Below are positions 22,697 to 39,000 of a stretch of DNA of 64,000 nucleotides, piece after piece. The first letter of the stretch is position 1, and each line of letters opens with the position of its first letter. The stretch is from Bugulina stolonifera (Eukaryota; Bryozoa; Gymnolaemata; Cheilostomatida; Bugulidae), in contig OW285187.1 in the NCBI GenBank assembly GCA_935421135.1, forward strand, positions 32,118,818 through 32,182,817, written 5' to 3'. The notes beneath the pieces are model-generated. The model did not search any database. It saw nothing but the letters and a program-made list of their open reading frames with translations, and was not told where the DNA came from. The position numbers and the translations under genes were made by a program.

Positions 22697-24016
22697 GTAC
22701 AATGAATATATGAGCAGTAGCATTCATGTATTAGTATTAGTGATAGCCTATCCTACTTGTATATTTACTGAGTGTTGTTTTTACTTGGCTGGTCACTTCC
22801 TGATTGCTCTACTTAGAATCTATAAATCTATAGACATTTCACATTTCATGTGTGTTAATATGCATCCTGACTTCAAGTTACATATTTATATGTTATATTT
22901 ATGGTATAACGTTATATAGCCTATATATCAAATAATGACAACGAATCTACATCTATATTAATACCCATGTTGTCCTCATTACAGTTGATATGCTATGAAT
23001 CATTGCTGTGTGGCAACATTGAATGTGAAAATATGACATGGGATATATAATACACTCATCTCATGTTGGTTTCATGTTTCATGCTTTATTGTAGGTTAAA
23101 TTATGTGAATGACGATATATATAGTACATAATTAGAACTTTGAAATTAGTAATGCACTGCAGGGTATAACACATAAAACATATTTTAATCTTCTTATATT
23201 AATATCTTATTCTAAAAAACCTCAAGCAGTTCCTAAGAATGAATTACATGACTGTATACTCTTTCAGTTTCCACTATGTTGTTAGGGTTATTATAATAAT
23301 ATTACTATACAATGCAATAGATTACTTGGTCAGTGTATACTAAATCAATATAGTGTGTAAGAAATTATGAACACTTCCTGTGTATATAAACCAAATAATT
23401 AGCCTATATTATAGTATTTTATTACATAATATCAACAATAGAATATTAAACTATTTAGTCAGCCAGTTAGCTCCTGATTTTATCATTAGTAATCATGGAT
23501 ACAGCATCCATGATTGTAATGAATATTGCTCTTCAGTGTACTTGGATTGTACTTGAACAAACTAGTGACAACTCCAAGTAGAGGATCATGACTGTGACTC
23601 ACTGACAAGAGTTGTAATCATTATGATAAAAGTCAGTATGCCAAATGTATGTCAACTGTCTAATCATTGTCACTCAAATAATATGTTCTACATGTATGTG
23701 GAACAGGATATAATATGTAGCAGCAGATGCTGCAGGCCCATACTAGTCTCATGTAACTTTATAGACTATCCTAATTGAGGATTGCATAAGACTAGAGGGT
23801 GTGTGTTTAGCCTCAGTTTCACACAATCCAGAAATGCTTATAATGTGGTGAACACACAGTAAGACAATATTTTTTGGGTGTAGGCCTATGTATAATGTAA
23901 TCTATCATTGGCTTCATTGCCAAATTCATAGTGACATTATATACTATGGCCGAACTGAAATATGTGAATTATAACAAATGTGTTTCCTCTTGTAGATACT
24001 ATGCTGAATATATGAG

Positions 24017-27000
24017 ATGAACAGGATAACCATGCATTTGCTGTCACTATATCTAACTGTTTTAATTGCTGCCACCACAACAGGAACTGAGCTTCTACAA
24101 GGTAACCCCCAACTTACATGCACATACATGTATATTATATACTTACAAGCAAGTACATTATAGCATTTATACAGTTTACACCTACACTAGCTGAGAAATA
24201 GTTAGCTTTGTTATCTCCAATGACATACTAGCCTACTAGTGAAGTAAAGAACAACTAGCTACTAAGAGAGATTGATAGATTAGGAAGTTTATAGATAATC
24301 CCAGATTAGCTAAAGTTAAGCACTATATATATAATATATGACTTCTCTTCTGATAATTATAGATGGATCAATATATAACCAACACATGTACATCTAACAA
24401 ACCTTATAATAATATTCTAGTGTACATGTATATCATAATCTACAGCTGAAAATAATGATTAGCCATCATACTAATTGGTCTTGAGTGACCAGGCGCACTG
24501 TATCATACCACAGATACATACATGTACATATCTGTGTACAATACATATTTATATACAGTATGCTATACGTAGTATATATAGAATTGGTGCTATATATACA
24601 CCTGTATATTAGTGCTGACTTTTGGCTCGGCCTTTCTGTCTGGGTTCATGGGAATTCCATGAATATAGGTGAACCCTTAGCCTAGCTGTAGTTCACAGCA
24701 GGGAACGTGATGGTAACAGTTAGTGCACATTGGCTATAAGATTTGTAAACTCCACTGGAGTCTAGGGGGATATGATATGACAAAGACGCCGATGCAGCTC
24801 ACCTGGGAATACCTGAACTTCCTGCCTGGGTACACGGAGGGCAATAAGCTATTGACTCCGACATTTGGTTAGGCAAACTTGATGTTGATAGTCAATCCGT
24901 AGGCTGTTGACTTTATTGATTGTGTTTTGGCGTGTGAATTATTTTCTACTTGTTTACTGTTCAATATCGATACGGTAGGTATTGTTTCGGTGGTTAACAG
25001 TCCTCTGAGAGCATTTTTTATTCAGAGTTATTCCGCAATAATTGTGAAATTGTCAATGTTCACGCACTATCAATTATTACTATATGGTTAAGTGTACTAA
25101 TATATTCACCAACTAGGGCATTATGATGTTTCAGATAAAGCCGCGTGACACTATTCAAGTTTACAGTATGATAGGACGGGCACTAGGAGTCACTAGTGTT
25201 TGTAAAGCGGTCTTATTACTAGCCCTTTACTTGATAAGGATAGGTAACTCAGTGTTGAGACTGGACTGTAACATGTCACCCTGACTGGTCACTGCTCCGT
25301 TTGTAGCAGAGTAATGTCCACCATCTGCTGTCCAAACGGCCACCCCATGTCCTGTCATCACCCTTTTTGTATGTATACTGTCAGTGTCTGTCCTGTTGGT
25401 CTACCAATCAGCACTAAACATTCAGTAAAGTGGAACAGATGCCCTGCCATACTGCTGCCTTTCCCTATAACAATATGGTATTACGCTACTTGTATACTAT
25501 TACAGTATATATACATTATACAATTACAATAAAATACAATATAATTTACAATATAGCCCAAATCTACATCTAAAGTGTACTTGTTAGCTCATACTACTAC
25601 TACTACAATAGCACAGAGAGTACCCTGAACCATGCAGTATCTGCAGAAACTATGCTAACCTCCTGTTTAGATACCAATTGTTTCTGACTTTATCTGGAAA
25701 TTCTGTAATTCTTTTGGCAATCGCCCAATTTTTGAAACAATTAATGTTTTAATTGATCATTCAAATAAACAGCCAGTGCCATATTTTATCTGCTAAACTC
25801 ATGGGAGAGAAATACAGATCCTAGAAGACTGTTTAGTAACCTAGTAACCAAGTGTTTATCTATTGGGAAAATTGCTACATATTTGTGTGCAACTGATTTA
25901 TCCCTGAGAAGTGGCATCAGTTGGACTATGAAATGTAAGCAAAGGTAATAATTAACAATTTTCCAAATAAACATGAGGTTGATTCATCTGTTCTGGTGGT
26001 GTATGATTGTATATAAACAGCATTGACACCAGTTACAAGTAATAGTAACCTCGATATACAGTACAGGTAATACCAACAGCACAAGTATCATTGACATGTA
26101 TATATCACTAGACATAGAGAGTATAAAGTCAATGATAGTGTACCTGTAAAAGGCCAGGCCAATAAATCACTAATAACATCCAACATCAGTTGGATAATCA
26201 GACGTCCCTTGAACTAGTGCAGGGTCTGGAAATATTTAGCACAATTATTTGATTTAGCTGCTTTGAAAAAATTGACCTTAGCAAACAAATACCTTGTAAA
26301 AAGTCGAGCGCCACCTTTCACATGCACCTGTGACCCGACTGTGTTAGATTACTGATTGCCAGTAGCTATTATCACACAAAGTGAAAAGATTCATTGCTGT
26401 TTGCTAATGATTTTTACTCTATTCAGGAATCTATACAAATGTCAGTGGGAAAACTCAATTCAATTAAATTTGAGTTATTTGAATTTTATACAGACACTAT
26501 ACATGTAGACATTAACGCCTTTTTGAATAGTTATGCATATTATTTGAATAATATATAAGTTGTTCCCATTGGGGCAATAGAAGTCATGAGTTATTAAGCC
26601 AGGGATAATTCCAAAATCGGAACAAAAGCCGTTGTTACTATAATTCGTTTTCATTTTCATAATTTGATTTGTCAATTTCCTGTAACAGTTTAGAGATGAG
26701 AAGCCTAGAGAATGACGTTTTAGATATAAATAGTTAGTAAGGTAATTCATTTATATAGATCAGTTAGGAAGTAATAAGCCAATATTCAATATACGCAGCC
26801 TTAGTTCCTTCCGCTGTCGTAGTCCACAATATTGTACTGGGCCAATAGAAAATGTAAGAAGAAAGTTGGAAAGTGATTATTAGCTGTTCATATTGATATG
26901 GACTGCAGTGCCAACAAAACACACATAACTAAGCAGCTATAATATGCTTGTGATTGTTTCCACATTTACTCAAATAGTTTGCTGACTATCGAGTTTCCTC

Positions 27001-30000
27001 TTATAAAAACAGGATTGGCAGCAGCTCCCAGCTGAATGTACAGTCTACTGGTACTGTCAGCAAATTGAATTAGTCCAATTAATAACCACCTTGCAGGCAC
27101 CTTACAAGCTTTGATATCTCACAATTTGGTATCAATTTAGTGCATTAGTGTATCATCTAGTTGTTTCTATATCTACATGTAGGTTAAAAATGAACTCAAA
27201 TAGTCAGTGGAAGGAGGGATTTCACTTTCGCTGTCAACATGTATTTACTATTGTGTAATAAACCACAATCTGTACAAATCATGTGAATATATGGGTATAT
27301 AGGGTTGATGACCTCTGTCTCAGACAAAGTCCAGGTTGTATTGTTTCAGAATCTTTTTGCTGCAGCCTTTTTCCTATGTTTTCGCTGTTTTGCAAATTGA
27401 AATAGAAATGACACTGAGAGAGTTTACCTCACTGGGCTATTAGAATAATTACTGGTTACCTTATTGTATAACAAGTTACTACAGAATTTAAAGTTCACTT
27501 GTGTAGCACCAGATTGACTTTATTTAATAAATTATTTATTTTTAGTAAACCACTATAAATCAATTATAGTAGGTTATATGTGCATGTATATGCAACAACC
27601 AATGATATTATATTATTTGAATGACTTAAATTAGTATAGTATAGTTCGGGCCAGTGTTGCTGGCCAGTGTTGCTTGTGTAGTAACCACATCCCTGCTGCA
27701 TTTTGTTTGGTCTGTGTGACGTTAGCGTGGAAACTGTTATCCTACATCAACATTTTTCTCTTGCATTCAGTATAATAGATTTATTCACTTCAGTGGGATT
27801 TGTAAGGTCAAGTCTGTTCTACATTTTTAAAAACTGTTGCATTATAATAACATTATTTGAATATGACTACTGCTTACTGAATATATAAATGCACATCACT
27901 GACTATTTCTGCAGATTACACCGCTGCCAAGGTATGTGCTGGAGCAACGCAAGACGATTCAAAGACTGGCTCGGATGAACATTACTATAACACACTGAAG
28001 GACATGTATACCAACTGTACGTATGTCCTTGGTAACGTCATTATACACCAGATGCCTGAACTGAGGAACGTGTCATTTGACTTCTTAAGTAGTATCATAG
28101 AGGTCAGTGGACACGTGAGAGTCACCGGGCCGCTACCTCACGGTATTGATAAGCTGCCGTTCTCCAAGCTTAGAATCATCAGAGGAGAGTCTCTCACCAG
28201 ATACAGTGATGCCGGAGAAGATGAGTTCAGTCTGTTTGTCTACAATGCTAATCAGATTACCAACCTCGGGTTTACTGCACTGAGAGGTGAGCCTATATTC
28301 AAGTGACTGTACTGGTACCCATACTTGCACATGCATGTAGGCTTATAACACATGTAGGCCTACAAGGCCTACATGGCCCAGCCTGTAGTCCCAGTCATAT
28401 GGATATGATAACACCCATTTGCTCAGGAAAGATTGATTTCATGGGCTGTAATAAAACAATAGCTAACAAAAGCATTCAAGCTGCTAATTAGCTGAATTCC
28501 AATAGCTGCAGTGTTTATATTGTTGGGGTTTATTCTTCTGCAACATGTACAGCCCCAGGCACCTGTACAGTGACCAAATTATGCTCCATGAACACCCAGA
28601 CAGCACTCTCCCAGATAAGAGTGCCAATGTGGTGTGACATGATCCTATGTTATAGCATGTGCTTGAACAGTTAACCATCATAATAACGATATGGTGGGTA
28701 GGCTCTAGCTAGATAAAAGCATGAATATCAAAATCATTTATTGAATTATCACGATCTGGTAAAGATTATCTACTAAACTAATTAATATTGCGTCATATTT
28801 ATCTCTGTAGTTGGACCAATGTTGTGTTGCCAACTTATGCTTCTATATTGTATATACATGTGCATGCAATGTAGTCTATAATAGTGGTGAACATATGGAG
28901 CAGAAACAAGATTACATACGCTTCAATTGGTAAGCAGCTGCTAGCACTTGCAGTAGTTGTCAGTGCAGTGCAGGTGCTCTCATGAACCTAGTAAATATAC
29001 ATACATGTATGTATATTATACATGTACATATTTACACAATAATTCATATTCATATACATATCCCATGCCTTAGACTCCAGAGAGCAGCTATTGTATTGTA
29101 TTATTCTATATAATATGTATAATATTCACTTGTATTATTGTTTTTACACATTGTGTTGCAGAAATCTCCAGAGGTAATGTTTATATTGGTTTCAATCACC
29201 GTAATTGTTACGGACCTAACATAGATTGGAGAGATATCTTTCAACATAGCGACAAACAGCGAGCAAACGTTACAGTATTGAGTGCATCATCATGTCCACC
29301 AGAGACTAGTAAGTCTGTTAATCTGTTAATGTCAGATATTTCGTATTGCTATATAGCGAAGGGTTAACGCAGTGTATGTAAGATTCTATCTTCTACTTCC
29401 CTTATATTATAGAGCGCTGTCACTCCACCTGTAACAACCACTGCTGGGGCCCTGGACCAGACGACTGCCAGCAGATGAATAAGATTAATTGTGCCGACCA
29501 GTGCGACTACCGCTGCTTCGGAGATGACTCCAACAAGTGCTGCCGAAGTGAATGCCTCGCCGGCTGTGATGGACCTCTTGCCACCGAGTGTTGGGTGAGT
29601 CAGCCAGCCAACCAATGATATCTACTGTTCTAGTTTGAATTTCTCGTACCACAATCTCTGAACTGCTGCACCATGGATGAACTGTGTTTATATTGTTATG
29701 TTTTTGTTATTAATCATAATGTTATAACAGTATGCTATTGTACAGCAACATACATAATAAATTATATTACAATGTATAGCATATGTAATATGTTGAACAC
29801 ACTTGTAAAATAATGTACTATACTCATAAGTACTACTTAGTGTATTGTATTTGCTTGTGTATTTTCGTATGTACAATATATACATGTATGTATATACACA
29901 ATGTATAGTGAACACTAAAATGTACTATTTACATTGCTATACTTTGTATAATATAACAGTTATTTACAGCTACAGCCACTTATGTGTATATATAATATTT

Positions 30001-33000
30001 CAGTGTCACTTATCTGGTCTAATAGCTAAATTCTACTTACAATAAATTATATCTCACAGGGGTGTAGAGGTTTCTATAACAACGGCACATGCGTCCCCGA
30101 GTGCCCTCGAGCTACTATCTACAATGGGACCACTTACAGTTCGGTCAAAAACCCAGACGCTAAAGTAGCCTTCGGAAAGCTCTGTCTCCCCAAATGTCCT
30201 GGTTTGTTATTATACTAATGAGTTCTTTAACTAATAATACTCTCACAAGTCAAAGTATGCTCCATTTCATTCAGATTTTTGTCATGTGTGGAAATACACA
30301 CTATGGCTGACTGTTTTGTGAGTACAAGTCATAGCAGTAGGCTCTGGTCTTCGGGGTGATTGTTGATAGTTTAAAAGAATGATTTTTCAAACTATAATGT
30401 TGGATATATTTTTGTAAGTCAATGTAGAGGCGGTTGTTTTTCGCTTCAATATCTATCGTCATATGAATATTCTCTCTGCAGATGGTTATTTGGAACATGA
30501 AGAAGGATGCCTCCTGCACAAATGTCCTGATGGGTTCCGGGCTGTTGACGGCAAGTGTGAGGCTTGTGAGGGCCCATGTGGTGGCCCCAAAGTGTGTGAT
30601 TGGCGGTTTCTTGAGAAAGAAGATACCTACTGGATTACTGCTAGCTTCCTTGAAAGACCTGAAAACCAAAATTGCAGCAAAATAATTGGAAAAGTTGAGA
30701 TGTTGCCAACTTCGTTTGAGGAGTAAGCTACTACTATTTGTATAAAAGCTAAATGGTCAAGTTCAACATCAAATATTAAATTCAAGTATTATTCAATTTA
30801 GTTAAATGATACTATCGTGTGTTATGTGCATCTTTCCGTCTACATCAAATGTGGAAGTTTATTTAATTACAATCGTTGTTATCCTACTTTTTGTGTTCCT
30901 TTTGACAGGAGTAACACTGTAAATGCATGTATATTTAATTATAATAATATATTGTTGCTATATTGTAGTGAGATACAGTAAGTAAACGTGATCTGGTGTT
31001 CTTTAATATTATCATCATTTCTGCTGCTAATTTCACCGATTCTGCTCGGGTTCTTTCTCTTTATAGTCGTGTGTTCAAATCTTGGTTTCCAACTGAGTAA
31101 CACCTGGCTAGTCAGAGCTATTTGACCAGCGGTCCACACGGCCATCTTTATATTCATAACATCTGGATATCAGACGACATTGGTCTTATCCCATACTAAC
31201 AGGTGGTGGTTATCAAGTAACTGTCGGAAATATAGCCTGCTCTAGACCCAGGTGGCTGACAGATGCAGTGTGGAAACCAAGATTTCTAAATAATTCAAAC
31301 TTCTTAATTTCATTGACTATTGCTTGGGATTTGTTGGAGGGTATGGTGTTGGCGTGGTGTCACTTTAGTTAGATCTCATGTGATACACATGTTCACTTTT
31401 TTCTGAATTCCAATATTTTGTGTCAAACACAACCCCTTGCTCGCAATATATTTAGGCCTATGTACCTTAGGGTAGGCAATCCGCCCCCTCCCCAAGTAGA
31501 GACAATTTGGTATTGGTGTGGTCAGTGGGCCTATAGGTGTTGTAGTTGTAATATCTTAGCGTATAGTTTAGACTAGAACATTGTGTTGTGACGTGTGCCT
31601 ATTAGAGCAGTGAAATAGACTAGATCCCTAAGAATTTGTAGTGCTTTTTGTTGGTGTTTACTTGAAGCACTCATAGATCACAGGCTAGATAAAGTAGATG
31701 TGTGAAGCAAAAAGCCTACCCTTGAAATTCTGTCTAATTCATTTTCAATAAAAGTTTTGAATAGCTATCATAGTTAACACTTTGTAAAATAATATAGATA
31801 GTCTTTTTTTCATGCTGAGCTTCAATTTTAAAGTAATATCATAACAATGGAATTTTACAGCGACCCGGTTTTAAAAGAGAGAGCAATGACAGCAGATGAC
31901 CTGAAGGTGTTTGAGACGGTAGAACACATCACTGGCTCTTTCTTGTTTGAACCTGACGGTAATCTTCCTTCAGTCACAGACCTCAAGGTGTTTAGAAATC
32001 TCAAGACAATAGACGGTTCTGGCACTGCGTAAGGCTTTAGAATAATAACATACAATCTTGCCTTAACAACAGAATGCAGATTCATAACTGTAACTGATGT
32101 ACTTTAAATAGTAGCACTTGTTTATCATGCCTGTATTGGCATGGAGGAGGGAGGCAGTAAGAACACATCTTTGAAATTTCTGCTTACACAAATTATAATA
32201 TAACATTTTGGTCATTCATTTCAGATAATACATGTTTCTATTTTAGATTAAGTATAGTCTATGCATATCATAGACATGCATGTATATTATAAACTTCTTA
32301 TATCCACATGTACCGTACAGTATATGTAATACTGTGTTTTTGCACATTGTTTTTCTCCTGTATAAATATGTTTTCTTTGTTGTAGTAGACATAGCATGAT
32401 AATTTTATATACTCTTCTAGTGATGGGTATTCCTTGTCAATCTGGAGCGCTCACTTGCAGTCATTAGACTTGGACAGTCTTACTGAAATCTCCATGGGTT
32501 ATGTTTACATAGAAGCCCCCAAACTCTGCTATGTAACAATTGACACCATTAAGAGTCTATGGGGCAGAAGAACCACCTTACCAGATGGCATAAACTCTAC
32601 AGCCTGTGGTAGGATTTCCTCAGTTTCCTCAATATTTTATACACTTGTACACATGTATGCATTTCCGATAGTATTACCTTGTGTATGTATATTGCATAGC
32701 ATACTTTTTGTAGGCTATGCGTTTACTGGTGCATCCTTATTGCGAACACGCAGCGAGGATGCACCAGCATCCGTTTGAAGTTAACGTAATTATTATCATA
32801 AAGCTTGTTATGGTGTTTTTTCAGAATTTTTGGCACTTTTTTAGAAAAGGCAGGAAAGGTTTGTCACGAGGAATGCGAGTCGACGTGCATTGGGCCGTCC
32901 AGCTCTCAGTGCAGGTCATGTGATGAAGATGGCTGCACGTTGAAGTGTAAGAACTTTGAGTTTGAAGGGCGGTGTGTCCCCACGTGCTCCCCGACTGATC

Positions 33001-36000
33001 ACTATACTAACGGTACTTCCTGCTTGAGGTGTCATGAACAGTGTAGCGATGGCTGCACGGGACCAGTAAGTTTCTCGTGCTTTACGGAAAGTACACCCAT
33101 TTCATCATGTCCTCCAAGAAAATTCTGCCCAATATTATGATACTGTTCAAAGTGAACTATTGTTTAACTGAAGCAGGAGTCAGAAGTCTTAAATATTTAT
33201 ACCAAAGTCTAATATTCTAGTGTGACCAAAGAAACTGTATCTGGCTGGACACTGTATATTATATTATATATTTTACATTAGCTATACTTTAAGCAACCAT
33301 GTGTATAAACCAACTTTAGTCTTCTGTACAAACTAAACTGGGAGGAATTAATCTGCTATTCATTGTATGGTATATTCTGTGTGAACGAAGCTTTAGTTCC
33401 TTTTCCATCGTACAGATCGATGTGCTATGTTAAACTAAAATACATAATTACCCGCTGCCTTTTCATATCTGATATTCTGTTGAATAGGCCGAGGTTGTTT
33501 ATTACTATTAATGTATACATATATTACAGTATATGCATACAAAGGTTGTATTTACCTGCTGGTAGTTTTGCTTATGCTAATATAAAGTTTTCTGTATACA
33601 GTTAGACACTGACTGCCACACATGCAAGCACTACAAGAATGGTAACAGATGTGTACCAAAGTGTCCAAATCCGACATATGCTGATAAAAATAGCGTGTGT
33701 CAGCGTTGCAACGACTTCTGCAACTTTGAACAGGATTACAGGTAAGCTTATCATGCTGCCTGAAGAGTGATAGCTACTGTATATATTCATTCATTTTTAA
33801 ACTACATTTTGTTATGAGATTTGTTTATAGGAAGTTCGTCACTGTACCATGCATCTACTGGTCTGTCGGTTCCACAATTGCAATAAATCTAATGACATTA
33901 GTTAAAGGCTATGTGTTTGTCTACCTCTTATAGATGTTGCTTTGTAAAAGCTATGATCCTATTCTCCATTGACTTCAACTAGTGTTTTTCGAGCCTATTT
34001 TTACTTACCACTACCAGTTATGAATTACTAAAACCATCAGTTGTTATTGAATCTTGGAGAGAATTGCAGGTGTTATTCTTTTTACCATTGAAGCTGTTCC
34101 GGTTCTGAACCTCTGGTCGGGGATGGCGGCTGCGACTCGTGTCATCGAGTCGAGGTCAAAATTCAACAAAGGATAATACCAAAATGTTTCAACCAAACTA
34201 AACCCTGCCCATCAGGTTTTGTCACACTTTCCCAGAAAAAGAAGTTCTTCAAGTACCTCGCGGAATCAGTACATGCTGATAGAATAAATGAGGTGCGTTA
34301 GTTTTAGGCCTATAAGCTTGTCTGACATTTGTATAGATATACACGTAGTACATAATAATATACATTGTAATAATTGTCTCTACTGACTTATTCTATCTTG
34401 TCAACAATACTTTGTTACTGTTTTACTGCTGCTTATATACAGTGTATGTAGGCCTACATGTAGTACACGTTATGATTTACTGTGTGTTGCAGGCTTGCCT
34501 GAAATGCAACCCTGAGTGTGCGGAATGCGAAGGAAGGCCTGACGTGTGTGCAGTAGGTTGCAGCCCGACTGCCTATAGGGTTATAAAACAACAAAACGAT
34601 TTCCTTTATTGCACGCTTAAATGCGACACTGTCAACCACTTCCTCAATGAGACCGCCAGAGAGTGCGTTGAATGTTCCAACACGTGTAAAGGCTGCACAG
34701 GACCTACTGATATGGATTGTAAACTATGCTCAGGGTTTAAGATCAAGTTGGTGAGTATATACTGCAGGTATCTGTTTATTAATGGGTGTGAGTCAATTCT
34801 AGTGACTACTTTCTGCATGTATAATGAATACTGGAGTCTTTACCTCCATCTTCTATGGCATCCAGTCATTGAAGGTTTGACTATTAGCACACAGCTTTTT
34901 GGATCCTGTTACCCATCAAAACAGTTATTGTGATGACGGTTGGCTCTGTGTCAATACCTGTTAGAAGTGTGATTGTTATGACATCATTTCCTGTGCCTCG
35001 ACCATCTGCTGCTACGCATGTAGACCTCATCAATGGTTTTTCTTTTTTCTTCTGATATTCCATACGTAGTCGTTTTCCACTGATGAAATAAAAGCAAGCA
35101 CAATATACCGTATTGGACCTTAATTTTGCTGAATGTGTTTTTTTATTTATTGATCTCTTTATTGTAGAACACTACCAAAGACCTCTACCAATGTGTGAAT
35201 GAGTGTCCACTGACCCATAATATGACTGCGCTTGAGAAGGGAGACAGGCTATGCCTTACTCCCCAAGAGTATAGTACCAGGTATAGAGACTATCAATAAG
35301 TAGTATATGCCTGACTGTTATATTTACCTGCGGGTTGTGTAGTGGAGCCATGGGCTACTACTACTGCATCTCTTTCATAATGTGACTGAAAAACCTGAGT
35401 ATTATATGGGGTTCGGTGCATTTTGGTCAATCAGTAGTGGCAGTAGTAGCTGATGCTTATGTGAAGATGACACATTTACTGCATACTCACTATGATTGTA
35501 CGATAATACCAAATATATGAGACATGAGGCTATTCTATACTATGACTATCTGCAGATACGATGAGTATGTGAAACATGATAAAACTGTCATGGGTATCTC
35601 ACTGGCTGTTTGATAATGCTGGTTTCATAATACTTTTTAGACAAATTGCTCCAACAGGCAGAGCCACTGAGACTACTGCCCCGATACGAGCAGGTGTTAT
35701 TGTTGGTTCCTTGTTCGGTGCTCTCGTGGTCATAGCTGCCACTGCCATTGTCGTGACGTACTACTGCCGTCAGAAAAGGAAGCATATAGAGAATACTAAA
35801 GCATACGAACTACAGCTTTATGGACCAGGTTAGTGTTTGATTGGTTGATTTAACACGTTTCACCTAATCTACTCTCATGTGACAAGAGTGTTACCTGATC
35901 AACTTTGGTGTTACACAACACAACATGACATCATTATTTTTGTAATACAACACCATTCCGTATGCAAGCTCAAATGTTCATCCTTCAAAAGTAATATATT

Positions 36001-39000
36001 CTATAGAGAATATCCACATGTAATTGTACCTACCACTTGTATTGCTGTATATAATACATGTACCTACTACTTATATTACTGTATATACATGTACCTACTA
36101 CTTATATTACTGTATATACATGTACCTACTACTTATATTACTGTATATACATGTACCTACTACTTATATTACTGTATATACATGTACCTACTACTTATAT
36201 TACTGTATATACAGGTACCTACCTACCACTTGTGTTACTGTATATACATGTACCTATCACTTGTATTACTGTACATGTATATACCACTTGTATTGGCGTT
36301 TCTAGTTGATGTTCAGCCTATTCTACCTACGGATGCTGAACCGGATCTATCTAGACTCAGACTAGTCAAGGAGTCGGAGCTTAGACGAGCTACTATTATC
36401 GGGTCGGGTGCATTTGGTACCGTATTCAAGGTGAGAAAATGTCTGGTTCTCCGTAACGAATGACTTTACACTCAAGCAAATTGAAATGTACTGACACAAC
36501 ATGTAACATGACATATTATATAATATACTTTCATATTTACATGTACATGTATATAGTGTATATATATATTGTGTGTATGTTGTAGGGCTACTTAATTCCA
36601 GAAGGGGAGAATGTAAAAGTACCAGTAGCTATTAAAGTTCTTATTGAGGGAACAACTCCGTCCCAAAACACAGAGCTGCTAGACGAAGCGAGAGTAATGG
36701 CGTCTGTCGACCACCCATGCTGTATTAAGATTGTGGCTGTGTGTATGACAGCGCAGATGATGCTGATTACACCTCTGATGCCCGAGGGATGCCTGCTTAG
36801 CTATGTCAAGGCCCATGCTGGACAATTAGGATCCAAGATTCTTATTAACTGGTGTGCACAGATATCCAAGGTTTGTCCTTGATTTCTACAAGGTTAATAG
36901 TTACTCATAAGTTAGATGCACACCCATTTGATGAGAATCAGATGACATGCATTATAATCCCTCCACATATTATACATGCTAATAGGAAATAGTTTAGTCA
37001 TGCAGCTCTGACATCATCATCTCTGATGTAACCAGCTAATACCTATCTTATCATCCACAGACTATATCCATGTTAAATCTCTAGTCTACATGTGCTTGTA
37101 CATTATGACATATAACTAACTCTTCACCTTTCTGACAGTTATATTGTGTTTATATTGGCTCCTAAACAGTGTTTCGTTTTTGCTTAAATTCCCGTCTGCT
37201 ATTGCATGCCAGTTTTCCAGTTTTTCATCAACTTAACCTTATACAATGTACATTGTTATACCTACTTAACCCTTGTTTTGTACCAGATGCACTTGGCTTT
37301 TCAAATGCATCACACAGTATATGTATATTATATTTAACCTTAATTACCAATTCCGCCCAGTTTTTTCCCTCAGCATATAGCAGGCAAGTAAGAGTTAATT
37401 GCGGATATTTATAAGCTAGTAATAAACTGTTTACAGGGAATGGAGCATTTGCAGAGGTGCGGTATAGTGCATCGTGATCTGGCAGCACGGAATGTCCTAG
37501 TGCACAGCGAGAATCAAGTAAAGATTACAGACTTTGGATTGGCTAAGCTATTAGATGTCGGGGAGGAGTACTATAAGGCCGACAGTGGCAAGGTATGAAT
37601 AATAATAACATCTAGAAATAATTATGAGAATGAATCTCATATGAACATTAAATCACTCGCGCTCCCGTGTGACTATACAATAGCGATGTTGTTATTTAAT
37701 AAATGAAGTGTTAGCCAACACGCAGTTCATCTATAATTCATATTTTCTGTGTTGATGAAACAGTCTAAGTGGAAGATTAATGGAAATCATTATTATTCTA
37801 AACTAACCTATCTGAGAGAGTGTTGGCTGCATTATAATAACAAGTGTAACCTGCAGAATATGTCCTCATCCATAGGATATTGTTTTACCACTGCCAACAT
37901 TGTTAAGAAGGCATCGGATCATGTTAAAGCGTAATTGTTTGACTTATCTAATGGGATTGGCATGATGTACAGACGCCAGTATTTCTACTCTTCTTACGAA
38001 ATACAACAGTACATGGTGACCTGTCATCACTATATACACATTTTGAAGTACTGTAATAATAGCCTTATTTCCATAAACGCTGATTAAATGGGTGGATATG
38101 TTGGTGATGTTATACAGTTCTGTAGGCTATACAATTTGGTACACAGGCTAGTAGGCCAACAGGCATACTATACACTGATGCCCAGTATAAGTATATAACA
38201 TTGTACTGTATAATATTACTTATAACTGTCATGTTTTTTGTTTGACTCAGGCAACTGATGAAATAGTAAGTGTTGTTAGTACATACAGCAGAGTATGTAT
38301 GTATGTACTATGGTGTGACCAATGTCTCCCATGTTATTACCTAACACCTATATGTGACCCCTGCTATCAGAATCGGACATCGCGCGGTGAATTGACTTCC
38401 ACGCAATAAGCGCTCAAAGTCCAAAAAGCTAAACTGAAACTTACCATGCTGATTCTCAGCTTTCAATGTTATTATACTAATTGAAGCATGCTCTTTCACT
38501 TTCTACTAACCAATTAGCAATCAGTACAGCATAAATAGGTGTAAACTTCGTTCAAAGTCGTTGCTAATGGAGTCACGTGACTTATCATGGAGGCACATGG
38601 TGGGACCAGGATTTTACTCGCTTTGATTATTTAAATCAATATTGTTACTTTATGGATCTTGCTGAGGACCTTTCTGACCAAGAAAGTAAAGGAGAGGAAA
38701 GAAACTAGCTTTATGCCATTAATTTAGGTGTGGCTACACACACCTGAGGCCCAGGATGGCCCTGATATACTGGGAGATATTGATAATAATAGCGTAAAAA
38801 TTGTGAAAATTCTTCAAAATTATAATTATCAATATTCCTGTTGTTAAAGACTTTTGAGTGACTTCAGGATGCACAAGCTTATTACCAAGCCAAGCATTAC
38901 CAGTTTTACTGTTGAAATAATTCAATCTGTGTAAGATGTGCTCCCAGCTCTTGACCAGCCATTACTAGATCTCCTAAAATTTATTAAGCAAAATCTCTCC

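Noticed and set aside
35879..36463. Overlapping Tyr/Leu-rich open frames of 83-194 residues
   Set aside because: They are translations of the 31-bp minisatellite in all three frames; only the last part overlaps the true kinase exon, and in a phase set by splicing.
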